Shown here: piece by piece, positions 46,312 through 59,000 of the stretch
How positions within the stretch are numbered: position 1 is the first letter of the stretch
Layout of the letters: every line of letters starts with the position of its first letter
Assembly (NCBI GenBank): GCA_023091735.1
Contig: JALKBU010000001.1
Location: 1 to 64,000, forward strand
Reading direction: 5' to 3'
From: Trichomonas tenax
Taxonomy: Eukaryota; Parabasalia; Trichomonadida; Trichomonadidae
DNA: 64,000 bases
Made by a program: the position numbers and the translations under genes
Notes under the pieces: model-generated
Told to the model about the DNA's origin: nothing
The model's database searches: none
What the model saw: the letters and a program-made list of their open reading frames with translations, nothing else

Positions 46312-47850
46312 TTAGTGCTTAGCTGGCATCTTCCACTCAAGGTGCATGTGGTTGAGTGGCTGAAGGCCACGTGTAGCACGGAGGATGTTCTCCATGCAAG
46401 CACGCTGCTGGAAGAGGGAGTTGATGACTGGTGTGCCTGTTGGTGTTCTTGGTGCCTTAAGAAGGAACGAAAGAACAGAGTAGACAGTGTTCATGTTATC
46501 GAAGTCCTTCATTGTTTCATCCTTGAGCTGGACACGTGTGAAGAGTTCCATAAGGATGATGAGATCGAGCATCAATGGAGCAGCAAGAAGGGAGTCCTCG
46601 CATGTGTTGTGGACGGAGATGATGTTCTTGCCACCGCAGAAGATGTCGGAGTCATACTCATCGAGAGCGCGCTTGGAATCGCCGACAGATGGGACGTACT
46701 TGATGACGACGATATGGTCTGGGTGCTCGTCGTTTGGATAGAGGATTGGGTTCCAGCCGACCATGTCATCGATAACGGATGACTTGGAGATCTGCTTGGA
46801 GCGGAAGCAAAGGTCGAAGTCGAGGTTGAGACCATCGTTGTTACCAAGGTGGTTGTAGGATGCGATAGCTGTGAGCTTGAGGCCGGATGAGATGAGGAAG
46901 TCAGCCATGACGGATTTGAACTTTGTCTGGCCTGTCTTGAAGTCATCGCCCATGATGGCAACATTCTCGCGCTCAGCCAGCTGGATGAGGCCTGGGACGA
47001 ATGTGTTCTGTGGGGAACCATTGATATATGGGATGTGCTCGAGGATAGCGGCAACGGCGTAGATCTGGGATGGAGCAATTTCTGGATGGTTGTTCTTGAT
47101 AGCATCGAGTAACTGCTCTGGTGTCATATGGACGCCCTCTGTAACGCAGCAGTAGCGCTCTGTGTTAGCTGTCCAGAGGATGATGACCTTCTCGAGGCCG
47201 TTCTTCTCCTTGAACTCGCGCATTTGCTTACGGACTGTCTCGAGCTGCTCCCACTTTGTGCCTGGGATGACGTTGTCAGCGCGGTCCTTCTGGTTTGGAG
47301 CAACGAAGTCCAAATCGAAGACGGCTGGAAGTGGAACCATCTTTTCAAGATCCTCCTTGAGCATGTTGATCATGATTGGCTCCATAACGTGAGCACGCTT
47401 GCAGGCATCATAGATGTTCATCTTGGAGATATCCCAACCTGTGATGACGAGCTCATTTGGATCAACCATTGGCAACAATGACTTGAATGGGGCAACGTAT
47501 GTTGTACCCTTCTCGTCCGTACCGAGGTATGTTGTAGCGCACTGTGTAAGTGAGCCATGGTAGTTAGCCTTGACCTCACCGCGCTTTGTATCCCAAACGA
47601 GTCCCTTCTTGTTAGCAAGGACACCGGATGTGAGTGTTGTACCGTTGTTGCCTCCCCAACCGACGAGCATGACACCGGTCTTTGGAACGTGGAGGTTTGT
47701 CTTGAACTCGAACTTCTTTGTTTCTGGAACAACACGGACGCCTGTGGCATCAGCAACGCAGTGGGATGTGTGGTACTCGTACTTAGAGATCATCTCTTCA
47801 CCCTTGATTTCAACATTAGGGCTGTCAACCTTGAAATCGTTAGCAAGCAT
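46312..47850 (-). CDS. INO1: Inositol-3-phosphate synthase
   Basis: The enzyme converts glucose-6-phosphate to 1L-myo-inositol 1-phosphate using bound NAD, feeding inositol lipid and GPI synthesis. The NAD-binding MLVGWGGNNGTTLT is at ~61-74. Further conserved blocks are SYNHLGNNDGLNL (~329-341), KSSVIDDMV, HIVVIKYVP, DSKRALDEY and IISVHNTCEDSLLAAPLMLDL. Full length at 512 aa, cytosolic. Codon use is strongly biased to C/G-ending codons, indicating high expression. Confidence 0.96.
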   Translation of the reverse strand: MLANDFKVDSPNVEIKGEEMISKYEYHTSHCVADATGVRVVPETKKFEFKTNLHVPKTGVMLVGWGGNNGTTLTSGVLANKKGLVWDTKRGEVKANYHGSLTQCATTYLGTDEKGTTYVAPFKSLLPMVDPNELVITGWDISKMNIYDACKRAHVMEPIMINMLKEDLEKMVPLPAVFDLDFVAPNQKDRADNVIPGTKWEQLETVRKQMREFKEKNGLEKVIILWTANTERYCCVTEGVHMTPEQLLDAIKNNHPEIAPSQIYAVAAILEHIPYINGSPQNTFVPGLIQLAERENVAIMGDDFKTGQTKFKSVMADFLISSGLKLTAIASYNHLGNNDGLNLDFDLCFRSKQISKSSVIDDMVGWNPILYPNDEHPDHIVVIKYVPSVGDSKRALDEYDSDIFCGGKNIISVHNTCEDSLLAAPLMLDLIILMELFTRVQLKDETMKDFDNMNTVYSVLSFLLKAPRTPTGTPVINSLFQQRACMENILRATRGLQPLNHMHLEWKMPAKH

Positions 47851-49590
47851 CTTCTTCTTCTGAAGTGAGCTGAATGTAGATTTGCGATCGTGGCCTTCTC
47901 AAAATATTCAAATTCGTGCGGTTTTCCGCTCATATTCCGCTCAGCCTCCAAATCATTATATTTCTGCCTATTTTAGTCTCTATATGCTGCTATTAAGTTG
48001 TTGCTCCAAAAAACGATCGATGGAGAATTGAATCAGATTTTATCGTGTAATTTATCATCTCTCATGATTTTTGATCTACAGAAGTTATATAATAAAATAA
48101 ATTTTGATCATAAAAGTCACTTTTTATGATAGGTTTGATCTCTTTAGAATTTTGATATTTAGGAAATTTTATAGATTCATTTGTTGTTTTTATCAAAAAG
48201 TGACAAAACTAGGAAATTCATGAATTAGAATTTGCTTAAGTAGCAGAATATTTTGAAAGCATTTTTTCAAAAAGTGAAATAATATCATTTTTGTGATTTT
48301 CTTGATAATTCACGTGATTTCGCTCTAGTTTTTCTTGAAATTATTATTTATTATGTCATGGAGATGCCAAAAATCATGAAGCTGAGTTTTTTTTCACTCG
48401 ACCACTAAAAAATTCCGAAAAATGAAATTTGTCATTTTGTCGATAGCTGTAGTAAATCTATGTACTTTGGACCATGGAAATGAAGAATTCCTTACGTAAA
48501 ACAACAGAATTCGTAAAAATCCAATAAATCATCGTTATGCCCTATTTTTATTTTGAACCCAGCATCACTGTGACCGAGTTGTCGTGCTTTGCTACTCCTT
48601 TGATACGATTTTTGAATAATAACAGAAATCCAATATTTTATAAAAATTATCTTGATTAAATCGGGATCGGATATCGCAGAGCCTTTCACAGCACATATAC
48701 AAATCTTTCGGTTAACATAGTTGAGGAGCGTAAATTGAAAAATCAATAAATCATCGATATAACATCTACAAACAGAGATTGTACTCTTTTCATCCTTTTG
48801 AAGAGTTTAAGATTGTCCAAACGCATCGAAAGTGTAATTATTTTTGGCATTGTTTATATTTCATGATTTAGACTTCGATTACAGCTTTACAACTTTCACA
48901 CAGTTACAACAGATGGGAAATAACCATTTGCAATAACAAAATAACATTTTTATTTCCGGTGTGAAAATATAATGATTATATCAAATCATGAGTTCAAAAG
49001 GTACTCATATTTCTATATTCGTCACTGCATTACATCCCTAAGGTAAATAACGTTCACCAGGGTTAATGTATCGATATATCAACCAAAAGATGATAACGAT
49101 TGATTATTATCATATGTAATCACTGAAAACACGTTACAGAGGAACTTTTAAACTCTGACTTAGAAAAAGCTTCAACGTTTCATCGATTGTAAAAATCAAC
49201 CAGGATTACCTTTCAAAAATGCTCCAGTTCATGAGATATAACATACAAAGTAACTATAGAAGATATTTGTAATGAGTAATCTGTACATTGTCGTTAAAGG
49301 ACGACATGAATTGATTATTAAACTCTTTAACCATATTGTTTTATAGCCAATAAATAACATAGTTTTGATGTTAATCCTAATTCGTCATTTATGCGAAATC
49401 AGTAACGATAAACATGTCTTTCTCGATATCGTGAAAGGTATTTGATTTTCTATTCACTATAAAACATGATTTTTCATTAACTTATAATTTGCTCATTAGT
49501 GTCTTCATTGTTGTGGATGTTTCTTAACTCATATATATTTATATAAAAAGAAATTTAAATTTACAAACAGTTTATATCTTAAAGATAGAA
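47851..49590. other. 1.7-kb gene-poor AT-rich region
   Basis: It lies between the INO1 start and the 3' end of the karyopherin-like gene. AAAAGTCACTTTTT near 48113-48126 and AAAAAGTGA copies near 48196 and 48275 recall the cluster at 293-502. An 84-codon minus frame at 48492-48746 lacks support. Otherwise I see nothing. Confidence 0.4.
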
Positions 49591-52365
49591 TCAGCCTTCA
49601 TGAGCGGTTTCATCTGGACTAGAAATAACTTCGTTACTCTTCCAAGGATTAAAGGTTTCAATGAAAAGCGGAATGCTTGACAAAATATATGAAAGCTTGT
49701 TTTCAAACTCTTGTTGATTATTAAGCTGCTCAATGAAGATAGAGGCTGTTACTGTTACATCAGGAAATATTTTTTGAAACACTGCAAATGACATTCCAAT
49801 AGCTTCTACTTCACTATATCGTTTAAATATTGTCGATATTAACAACGCGAATTGAGTGAAATACTTGTGATGATTGAATTTGTAGATATATGTGAATAAA
49901 TCATACAACAACTTCTCGACATCAACAGATGCCATATCAGCAACAGAAAACATATTAATCAGAGTTAAGATTGATATTAATTGGGCAGAACTAGTAATGA
50001 AACAGTTTTGAATAAGATAATTGGAAATTCTTTGAATATGATCAGCAAACATCGAAATCATCTCTGCGTTATCACTCGAAATTGAATGTAAAAGATTAAC
50101 AAAATAATCAGACATCTGATCAGTAAGTGGCCATGAATCATCAATAATATGCATGAAGACCATATTAACAGATTGCTTCGAAGATTGGGTCTGATTCTTA
50201 TGGTCAAAGATATGCAGCTTTGAAATCAGATTAATTATTGATACCTCTCTGTTTTCTGGGGGCAATGCAATAGCTTGAATCAAGAAATTATACGTGTGAT
50301 TACATATATCATTAAAGCATCCATATGCAATTAAATTGCCGAATATATTATATAAGATTTTCTGCAAATATGTCATCTGTGAAACAATCGATGAATCATA
50401 TGGATTTGATTGAATAATATCAAATGATTTCAAGCATATTTGATTTAGGTAGTCTAAATGAAAGTTGACTTCTGAACTTAGAACTTTTTCCGATGAGAGT
50501 AATAAATGATCTAAACATTGAACAAGTTCAAGCAATTTCTTGAATTCTTTGGGAGAATCAATGCCCATCTTTGTAATTTGAGCGAATAGATCATTATATA
50601 TCGCATAAAATGATGCTTGATCGCCTGAATTAATAACAATAGAAATAATAATAGATACAAATAAAAATCTAAGTTCACTATTGCACAATGAAGAATAATT
50701 ATTGAAAAATCGTGGAATTATTAATTGACAAAGTTGATGTGAGAATGGAAATTGGATTAAATGCGAAAATACAGATAAAGCGCGCTCTTGAAGCTTTGCG
50801 TTGGATATTTTGAACAACTGGATGAAATAATCATTGGAATTTGTAATATTAACAAGTATTGGAGCAAATGAATCATAAAATGATATATAAAAATATAATT
50901 TTTCAGCTAAGATAGAAGTGTTTGTGTTTTTCTTTGCTAGTTTATCCATTAGAAGTGAATTAGATTCTAGAATAAGCTCGTGATACTTTTCATTTTCAAA
51001 CAGAAACTGGTCAATAAACTTTAATGCGAAAATTAAAGTGACAAATGTTGATTTTTCATACCCGAGCTTTAAACTAACTAAAGTATCATTTATCTGACTG
51101 ATTAAAAGATCTTCAACTATAACACAAAGTAATCTGCAACTTTCCTGAAAACACTGATACAATATATTTCTTTCTTCTAAATCTATGGAAGGCTCTTGTG
51201 TTAATTCTATTCTTGAGAATAATTTTGGTAGATATGTTGGCAAATATCGAATATAAACATTGTCGAAAGCATTATAAGGAAGATTCTTCTCATTGAGTTC
51301 AATTCTTTTATGAAGCAATGAATTCCACCAAATAATACATTTTTCAGTACATTCATTATCTCCAACTTCCCAAAGAGCGGCAATTATTTCAACTTCATGT
51401 TCTAATAACAAATTGAAGTCTGGAAAATCAAAAAACTGATATTTATCAATAAGAAACGTTGATAAAAAGCCAATTATCTCGGAGCATTTTTCTGATATGA
51501 ATCCAGCATTTCCTCGCATCTCATAAATTATATTAAAATACTTTGTAAAATAATTCATGAGTCTTTCATCGATAAGTTCATTTTGAAAAGCAACCATCAT
51601 ATAATAAATAACACAGTGGAGATATTCTGCGTTATTTACTAAGTCAAATAAAGAATCTATTAAAATCATTTTTTCAAAACTTGCAAAATTAGGGAATTGA
51701 ATGTATTTATCCAATAACAGCACAACTTCAGATGCAAAATATATTGCTTCAAATGATCTTCGCTCTTTACATTGAAATACATTATCAACAAGATCAAAAA
51801 TTTGCTGTTGATACTGTTGTGCATATGAATATGCTTGAAGTTTCGATTCTTCTGTGATTATTGATGGTAAATCGTCGCTTTCAATTAGTTTAAAAAAACA
51901 TTGAAGACAATGGAGCGAGTGATGATAAGAAATTATATATTCCCTATTGAACTTAATCATGTATTGAAATCCCTGCGGAAATTTATTTGGAAAAGATAAA
52001 ATTAACAATGTTGCAAATAATTGATGCATTGATATTGCATTAGGATCAGAAAAATTGCATGATTTCTGTATATGTAAGTATGAGCGTGTAATTTCTTCAA
52101 TAAATAGCCTTTGAGTTGGTATATCTAAGTTATTCCAATTTGATATAAGATAATCAATGAGTAAATTTGAAAAATACGAAGATTTACACAAATTTACAGA
52201 CTGATATAGGTGTTTTATGCAAATTAAATGACAATCTGGTCGCTTTTTAAATTTTTGTAAAATAAAATCTCTGTTTTGAGTCTTGCTTCTAACAAAAAAC
52301 AATATTTCTTCGCACAGCGGTACGACGTTTTCATCTATCATTGCTTGTTCAATTGATCTTGTCAT
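49591..52365 (-). CDS. HEAT-repeat protein, possible importin-beta/exportin family
   Basis: From the ATG at 52365 the protein is 924 aa of helical repeats. The open frame reaches 52452, but the extra 29 codons look unlike an N-terminus. The start (IEQAMIDENVVPLCEEILFFV, then SYFSNLLIDYLISNWNNL and TQRLFIEEI) resembles the N-terminal importin-beta pattern '...ff....L...I...W..L....R..l...I' of karyopherins. No Ran-binding or cargo motif can be recognised by eye, so nuclear transport is a tentative reading. Other helical-repeat scaffolds remain possible. Very AT-rich codon use. Confidence 0.45.
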   Translation of the reverse strand: MTRSIEQAMIDENVVPLCEEILFFVRSKTQNRDFILQKFKKRPDCHLICIKHLYQSVNLCKSSYFSNLLIDYLISNWNNLDIPTQRLFIEEITRSYLHIQKSCNFSDPNAISMHQLFATLLILSFPNKFPQGFQYMIKFNREYIISYHHSLHCLQCFFKLIESDDLPSIITEESKLQAYSYAQQYQQQIFDLVDNVFQCKERRSFEAIYFASEVVLLLDKYIQFPNFASFEKMILIDSLFDLVNNAEYLHCVIYYMMVAFQNELIDERLMNYFTKYFNIIYEMRGNAGFISEKCSEIIGFLSTFLIDKYQFFDFPDFNLLLEHEVEIIAALWEVGDNECTEKCIIWWNSLLHKRIELNEKNLPYNAFDNVYIRYLPTYLPKLFSRIELTQEPSIDLEERNILYQCFQESCRLLCVIVEDLLISQINDTLVSLKLGYEKSTFVTLIFALKFIDQFLFENEKYHELILESNSLLMDKLAKKNTNTSILAEKLYFYISFYDSFAPILVNITNSNDYFIQLFKISNAKLQERALSVFSHLIQFPFSHQLCQLIIPRFFNNYSSLCNSELRFLFVSIIISIVINSGDQASFYAIYNDLFAQITKMGIDSPKEFKKLLELVQCLDHLLLSSEKVLSSEVNFHLDYLNQICLKSFDIIQSNPYDSSIVSQMTYLQKILYNIFGNLIAYGCFNDICNHTYNFLIQAIALPPENREVSIINLISKLHIFDHKNQTQSSKQSVNMVFMHIIDDSWPLTDQMSDYFVNLLHSISSDNAEMISMFADHIQRISNYLIQNCFITSSAQLISILTLINMFSVADMASVDVEKLLYDLFTYIYKFNHHKYFTQFALLISTIFKRYSEVEAIGMSFAVFQKIFPDVTVTASIFIEQLNNQQEFENKLSYILSSIPLFIETFNPWKSNEVISSPDETAHEG

Positions 52366-52649
52366 TGAAAAACAAGTCAAAGTGAAACAAGATTTAACCT
52401 TAATCTTCCTGTCACGTAAAGTATCAAGAAAAATAAAGACAGAAATTGTCATTTTTTCTCAGAATAGGTTCAAATCTTTTCTCGAAATCTTGATTTATAA
52501 CATATCGTTCAGCTCAAACTGTGAATATAACTACAGCAATGAACTATATTCGCCATTTCGATAATGAGTTTTTTCCTTTCCTCTAATGAAAATTTTTAGA
52601 AACGAATAATTGTCACTTTTCGAGTCGTACATAGAAAAAAGTTTTCTTG
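52366..52649. other. Short intergenic region of divergent pair
   Basis: It separates the karyopherin-like gene (minus) and the broken coiled-coil gene (plus). No element of the TTTACATGTCA type was recognised. Confidence 0.3.
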
Positions 52650-53707
52650 ATGTTTCGTCGAAAAGGAAGAGTTCAAGCTTCACCAGATGATGATGGCAAC
52701 GAGCAGCAACAGACGAGGCCAGAAAGCGAAGTTTGTTGATAAAAAACAAATCATTCTTTGATAAATATAAAACAGCCGATGATATCATTAATCCCCTTTC
52801 TGGATGTGATATAACACCAGAGGAATCCACATATATAGTTGAATACTTCAAGAAAAATTTCAATAAAGAGGCAAGTTTGCAAATTTTCAAGAGTATTAAT
52901 GTCGATTATGAAGAACCTCGGCTCCTGCTACCAACTTCCTCAGCGAGTCTAGCGCCCTTCTAGGGTCATTGCCACTCAAGTATCTTTCTGAAGTTTTTCC
53001 TAAAGTTATCTCTAGCTACGAACAAATCAAAAAGGGTGCTTCACAGAAGCCTCCTGCAAGTAACGAGAATCTAATTACAGCTGCGAACCGTCTTCGCCAG
53101 AACGAAGAAGAGATCGCACGTTTGAAGTCTGAACTTTCATCCCTTGAAAAGGCAGTTAAAAGCTCAGAGCGTGAAGTCAATGATCTTGAACGTCGTAGGA
53201 GCGATATCGAACGTAAGAACAACTCTCTTCTCTTCATGAATACAAACTCTGACACGAAAGCGATTCAGAACCTTGCCACCAGCAGAAATGAAACGCTCAG
53301 TTCGGCGCAAGAAAAGCTCACTAAGAACAACAACCTTTGGTCAGAGAAAAGCACTAAGCTGAAGAAGTCCAAGAGCAAGAACAAAGAGATCGACTCCAGA
53401 CTCAATCGCCTTCAGCAGAAGAATCAGCGCGGTTCGGAAGACATCAGATATCAAAAATGATATCAATCGTCGTGACAACACAATCAATTCATTCAGCCAG
53501 AAGATCAATCAGCAGGGTAACGTGATAAACCGTCTTCGTTCACAACGCAGTCAGCCGGTCGCCGACGTAGTCCGCTCTTCTAGCACACAGAGCACTGTTT
53601 CAGCCGTTTCCTACAACCAACCGCAAAGTGTCTCACAGAATAGCTACTACGAGAACAATACATCACCACAAAATAACTATTACAACAGCAATCAAAATAA
53701 TACATAA
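52650..53707 (+). pseudogene. Coiled-coil protein gene with three frame changes
   Basis: ATG 52650 begins MFRRKGRVQASPDDDG and stops at 52739. The coding sense then continues in a second frame (FFDKYKTADDIINPL ... FNKEASLQIFKSINVDYEEP) to ~52930, in a third frame (LGSLPLKYLSEVFPKVIS) and through a strong coiled coil (IARLKSELSSLEKAVKSSE) to ~53440. It changes frame again into an N/Q/S/Y-rich tail ending at TAA 53705. Two of the three breaks sit at A runs (52740, 53450). The residues remain well formed between breaks, so decay is recent or the breaks are base-calling errors. No family recognised. Confidence 0.6.
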
Positions 53708-53878
53708 ACATGAAATAACTACCACAACAATAGAAATAATACGCAATCTTCAGAATCAGACAGCGATGAAGGCCACGATTATGTTTATAGAAAGAATAGA
53801 TATTGTGGATGCAATGATGATCTAGATTGGTATCAAGAAGGAGTTGTAAACTTTAGTGATGTTAAGCCTTTTAATGAA

Positions 53879-55048
53879 ATGTCTGATTGCGAATGCAACA
53901 AATATATATATCATGCATCAGTTATATCAATTAGCGGATGGACACTTGGTAGTACATTATTTTTCTCAATTCAAGTTCTAGAAACAATTTATAATGCATT
54001 GGGAGGCGATGCATTCGTACACTCATTTACTTTAGATGAGGTCAATGTGGCAGCTTATCAATCGATTTTTGATAGAAACAACATTTTTAAGATTCTTCCA
54101 AGTTGCACATTTTTTGCAATGGCCTGCGGATTTTTCTTAACAACGTTATATTTGAAAAATTACCACGAAAAAGCCCTCCTTTTTTTATATATAATGCCCT
54201 GCTTTCTGTATTATTTTTTATGGAATCACTTTTCGATGGATATGCAACCATTGTATTTATATTCTCCCGCATTTCAATTGGATTAATATTGGGTGGTATC
54301 ACATTCATCACAATTAAAATGCTTGCTGAGTTGCCTGGAGAAATCGGTTTCCATATTTCTTTCTTCTATGTTTTTGTTGCGATGGGTTCGCTTGCAGGTG
54401 TATTTATCAAAAACAAACTTTATCTCATTGGATTCCCATTGCCACATGCATTCCTTATTTTGACTGTCAGAGGCAAGTACCTCAAGTTTTTCGATGTCCA
54501 ACACATGCGACATTGGTTCCCCAAAGAAAGTGGATGGCTAATTGCAAGAGAATTCTTTAATCTGACATTTTCAAATCTTATCGGTCCTTTAACTTTTCTT
54601 TCTATCATACAAACCGAAAGAATTTATGAGTTAAGCTTAACCATGCCTTCCATTATAGGCTTCTGCTGTTTCTTTATAGCTTCATCAATACTACATCCTA
54701 TTATATCTCGTTATTTAAATGAGAAATGGATGATCCCAGCTGCTATAATTGCAAGGAATTGTGGGACTTAGGGTTAAAGTCCCATTGCTTGCAGCTGTAT
54801 GTCTTGGAAATGCATATGGTGGAGGCCTTTTCCAGAATCCTTGATACCTCGTAGCAAGAGCAATTGATAATTCAACTCCAGGAGGTGGCATTTTCTTCTT
54901 TATATTTTTCTGGTCATTCTGTGTAGCAGGATTTGCAACCGTTATTTATGCATATGTAGGACGAAATATTTTATATATAATATATTTGGTCTTAAATATA
55001 TTGTTGTTCCTAGGATCTGCTTATCCAAAAATATATTCTGATATATAA
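53879..55048 (+). pseudogene. MFS (sugar-transporter-like) membrane protein, broken
   Basis: Membrane segments follow one another in three frames. WTLGSTLFFSIQVLETIYN and FFAMACGFFLTTLYLK come in the first, up to ~54200. IVFIFSRISIGLILGGITFITIK then AELPGEIGFHISFFYVFVAMGSLAG come in the second, to ~54765. The last frame has IFFFIFFWSFCVAGFATVIYAYVGR and ends at TAA 55046-55048, with a TGA at 54842-54844 inside. The 'R.S.G...G.......EL......' block is typical of the sugar-porter branch of MFS transporters. About ten helices are visible, so a complete transporter once stood here. Confidence 0.6.
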
Positions 55049-56060
55049 TAAGATATCTCAAATCAGAAAAAGTACTGAAAAATTGGTTTTTATATTCATA
55101 TTTATTATCTTCACGTAGATAAAAGTAGTGTTTTTTTTAATCGCGAGAAATTGAATCTTTTGATGAAAAAATATGAATTATTAATATTAAAAATTACTTT
55201 TTGAACATATTACCAGCCTGCCAGCACCCAGAATAAATTTTGGAATATCAAACGCTAAAGGTGTAATATCCAAAATTATGGATTATTTTCACTTCCAAAA
55301 TTATTCAAGATGAAAAGAATCAAGAATTACATAAATCTGTAATTTTGCTAAAAATTACATGCATTGATTTGTCTTTGCTGCTTAAAATCTGCAATATCAT
55401 TTGATGTTGGAAAAAAAAAGAATAGAAGTTTAGATAAGTCCGCTATGTTTCTAAAAATTGCTTTGCTGCATCACTACTCTTCGTTATTGTGTGATAGCCG
55501 TATGCCATGTTGCATATTGATTATTATTAGACATTGGTGCAGAATAAACGTCATAACGCTTGTGAGCGTAAATAGATGAGATGAAGTGCTAATGAATTCA
55601 TCTGTCAAAGCGGTTGTATTTTTAAGGTAAATAAAGGAAATTCTCGGCAAAGTGAATAGATAGAAATCCTTAACTTAAACACATTTAACTGATATTCATG
55701 TTTGCCAATCTCATATCAAAAATCGACCAATTAAATATCCCGTCTAATGTCAAAACTAATAATTTTTACAGGACAAATTTAAATACTTATTTTATTAATC
55801 TATGGACAAAAATAAGAGAACAAAGATATTTTAAACATTTATGATAAGCTAATGAAGTGGAATAAGCAAACATAAGGAATAGTCTTGAATATTAATTTTC
55901 ATATTTAAACAAATTTTTTTTACACCACAAATATCCATTTTACATGTCAAATAAACGTTCTAGCTTAAAAGAAGGAAAATAACATAAAATAAGGTGTGCA
56001 AGTTAACAAAGGCATATTTCTCTGATTTTCTGCGCGTGATTGAAAAGTTCAGTTTCTTAG
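55049..56060. other. 1-kb intergenic region upstream of the Furry-like gene
   Basis: No supported gene. Two elements stand 20 bp apart, TTTACACCACA at 55919 and TTTACATGTCA at 55939, about 120 bp before the ATG at 56061. The same spacing occurs in the three arrays. Confidence 0.45.
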
Positions 56061-59000
56061 ATGGGAAAAGTCTTTGAGCTCAAGAATCATGGCTACTTGA
56101 TGAAGAAGATGAACAAGTTTTCATCTTACGTCAGCGGTGCCAGAAGTTCTTTCGAAAATGCCCAAAAGGAACTCAAAAAAATCCTTAATCAACTTCGCGG
56201 GTCTTTAGAGACAATCACCGATGCAAACACGATGCCTGGAAAGTTCTTCAGGTTCCACCACCCGGAAATCATGCAAAATGACATTGAAGGATTATTTGGT
56301 GTCTTAATAAAAGAAGCTGCATTCATCGAAAAATACGAAGTTCTTGTCGCTCAGGCGATATCTCAACTAGCTGCCTACGATTTCGTATATTTCGTCAATA
56401 ATATCGTCCCGATCTTTATCGAGGTTCCCGAAGTTCGCATACAACACTTATATGTCTCCGTGTGTCGTATTATATGCGACCCAACAACCGGTTTCTTAAG
56501 AAATGCACCTCTAAATGAGCGAAATAAATTACCTGAATGGAATGAAAAGACAATTTTCGATTTCTTCTCGAGCGGAAGCCCATTTCTTGAAAGTGGTTTC
56601 GGACGCGCATTAATAGAATTACGAGGCACGATTACAAAAATAATACAAATATTATGCAAAGATCCATACCCCAGCATTAAAACTACGAAAATACCGACTG
56701 TGTATGTTCAGTCTTTTATGTTTTCAGTACAAACAATCATCGTTCCACCAAAATTCAGAGAATTTCACCTTTCATGTGCGTTTCCTGGGAGAATTGAGAT
56801 GCTTTTAGCACTTTCTGCATTTCAGGATCGCACTCAATTCCAAAAAGCGGGTGGTTTCGGTCGACCTCCGGATAAATTAGTTGTTGAAGCTTGGCAAACG
56901 TACTACGAAGGAATATCTGGCTTCAAGTCTTTAGTTGTCAACAAGTCTATCGAAATATCTACTAAAATGTTTTCAACAAGCGATGCTTCAAAAACCTTAT
57001 TATTCAGATTCTTGAAATTATCATTACTTACGTGTTTGGATTTAAAAAGTTTCCCATTTGAGAGAGTAGGAGACTTCATCATGCATACATTGCTTGGTTC
57101 TGATAATCCAAATATGTTATTTATTATTCCATGGTGCCAAGCATTGATATCACTTCACAAAGATGCAGCAAAGCACATTCTCAATTCTATATGTGAAGTA
57201 TTTACAAATTACAACACGCTTTCATCGAGTCAGCAATATACTCTGTTTCACATGGTTGCGAGATTCTTGGATATTTATGTTTGCACAGATGATAGATCAT
57301 TGACATCTGATCAAATGCTAACAATCGTCGTTTACTCAATTCTTGGTCTTTGTTCGAATCATCCAACAGTGAGACAAGTTGCAATGAAAGTTATGGTTTC
57401 TATTGGAAGATTCAACGAAGATGAGAAAATCACAATGTTTGATGAGTTCATCAATAAGCGTTCTAAGCCAATTATCATGCATTTCCTCAGTTTTTTGGAC
57501 AGGCAGCCCGCTTCTATTTTAAGCACATGCCCACAGAAACCATATTTACTCCTCAATTTTGATATTCTCATGGAATCAACAAACCAGACTTTGTGGCAGC
57601 TTTATCTTGCAGCAATTGCATTAGAGGCTGCCTCATTTTATCCAGATCATCTTCTCAGACGAATTATTACAGAAATAGAAGCATTTATTGATAAATGCAA
57701 ATCATTCGGAAAGTACCAGAAAATTTTACTTATTAATGCTTTGACAATCATTGCTTCATTAACAGAAATAAATTACTCCTCGCCAGAACTTGATCACACC
57801 GACAAATTACTTGATTGCATTGTTGGAAATCAAGATCTTCTTGCAACAGGTCTAAGTTCAAGAGCAAAAAGCATGTTCGATGTTAGAAGATCACCAGTAG
57901 TTCTTCTCACGACTGGTTTAAGTTACAGAGCATTTTCGAAATTAGTCTCTAGACTCAGCAATGATGTTGATCATAGAATCAGTAGTTTACTTCTTCTTTC
58001 TATGGCATGGAGCAAAGGATTCGGAAAGGCAGCTGATGAGCCAGATTTTATCAAGAAATTCTTAGGTGCATTCAGGACAGCATCAAAAAATGTCGTCATG
58101 GAAGACCATTCAAAGTCTTCGAAGGGATCTGACGAATGGCTGATGATTTATTGTGCAACAGCGTATAAATTGTTTGAGAAAATAATGGAAAAATTCTCCA
58201 TTACTAAAGTTACACCATTTCCAAGTATGCCTTTCGTTATGGACACACAGAAACACGAAATACAAAGCATCACTGCTCATTTCGACATAATATTCCAGAT
58301 TGCTACAAAAGCTAAAGGAAACACTCGTTTATTTGCTATTCATGCTCTGTATATGTGGTTCTTATGTTGCAAACATCCAGATGAAACTAAAGTTTGCAAT
58401 CCTAAGTTCCTCGAAACTCTTTATGGATTCACTGATGGCGTTCCTAATATTTTCAGTGGTCTTCTTTCTCATCACTTTGAAGTATTGTTCCCTCTATTCT
58501 TAGATAGAGCAATTCTGCTTGAGAATGGCGACGCTTATTTTAAAGCAATTTGTGACTTCTTCAGACCAACAATCAAAAAATCTGTTATCGAAGCAGACAA
58601 AATTTTGAGTGATTACATCTGGAGATCATGCAGTCCAATAGAGAAAGGAAAATCCCTCAAATACTTGCAAGTCATCTACGAGAACTGGGGTACTTTGATA
58701 CTCGCATCAATTTATTACATGGCAAGACCACAGAAAGCTCTAACAGACGAAGCATTCATTCTTTTGGCAACTTTGACACCAGTCATTTATCTCTTTAGAA
58801 TGAAGGGAAGGACAGATAAACTAAACAAGATATTTGACTTCTTCACGCACACTTGCAGACAATTCTCCACTCTCACATTGATTGATGATCCTGCGATTTT
58901 AACTGTTTCTAAAAGAATGAGAGATCTCTTTCCTTTTACTCTTGAACAAGTATTGTTTTACTTGATGGAGATCATTAAGAATCCAGACAACTTGCACCCG

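Noticed and set aside
46315..46782. 155-codon plus-strand ORF opposite INO1
   Set aside because: Shadow of INO1, which is certain.
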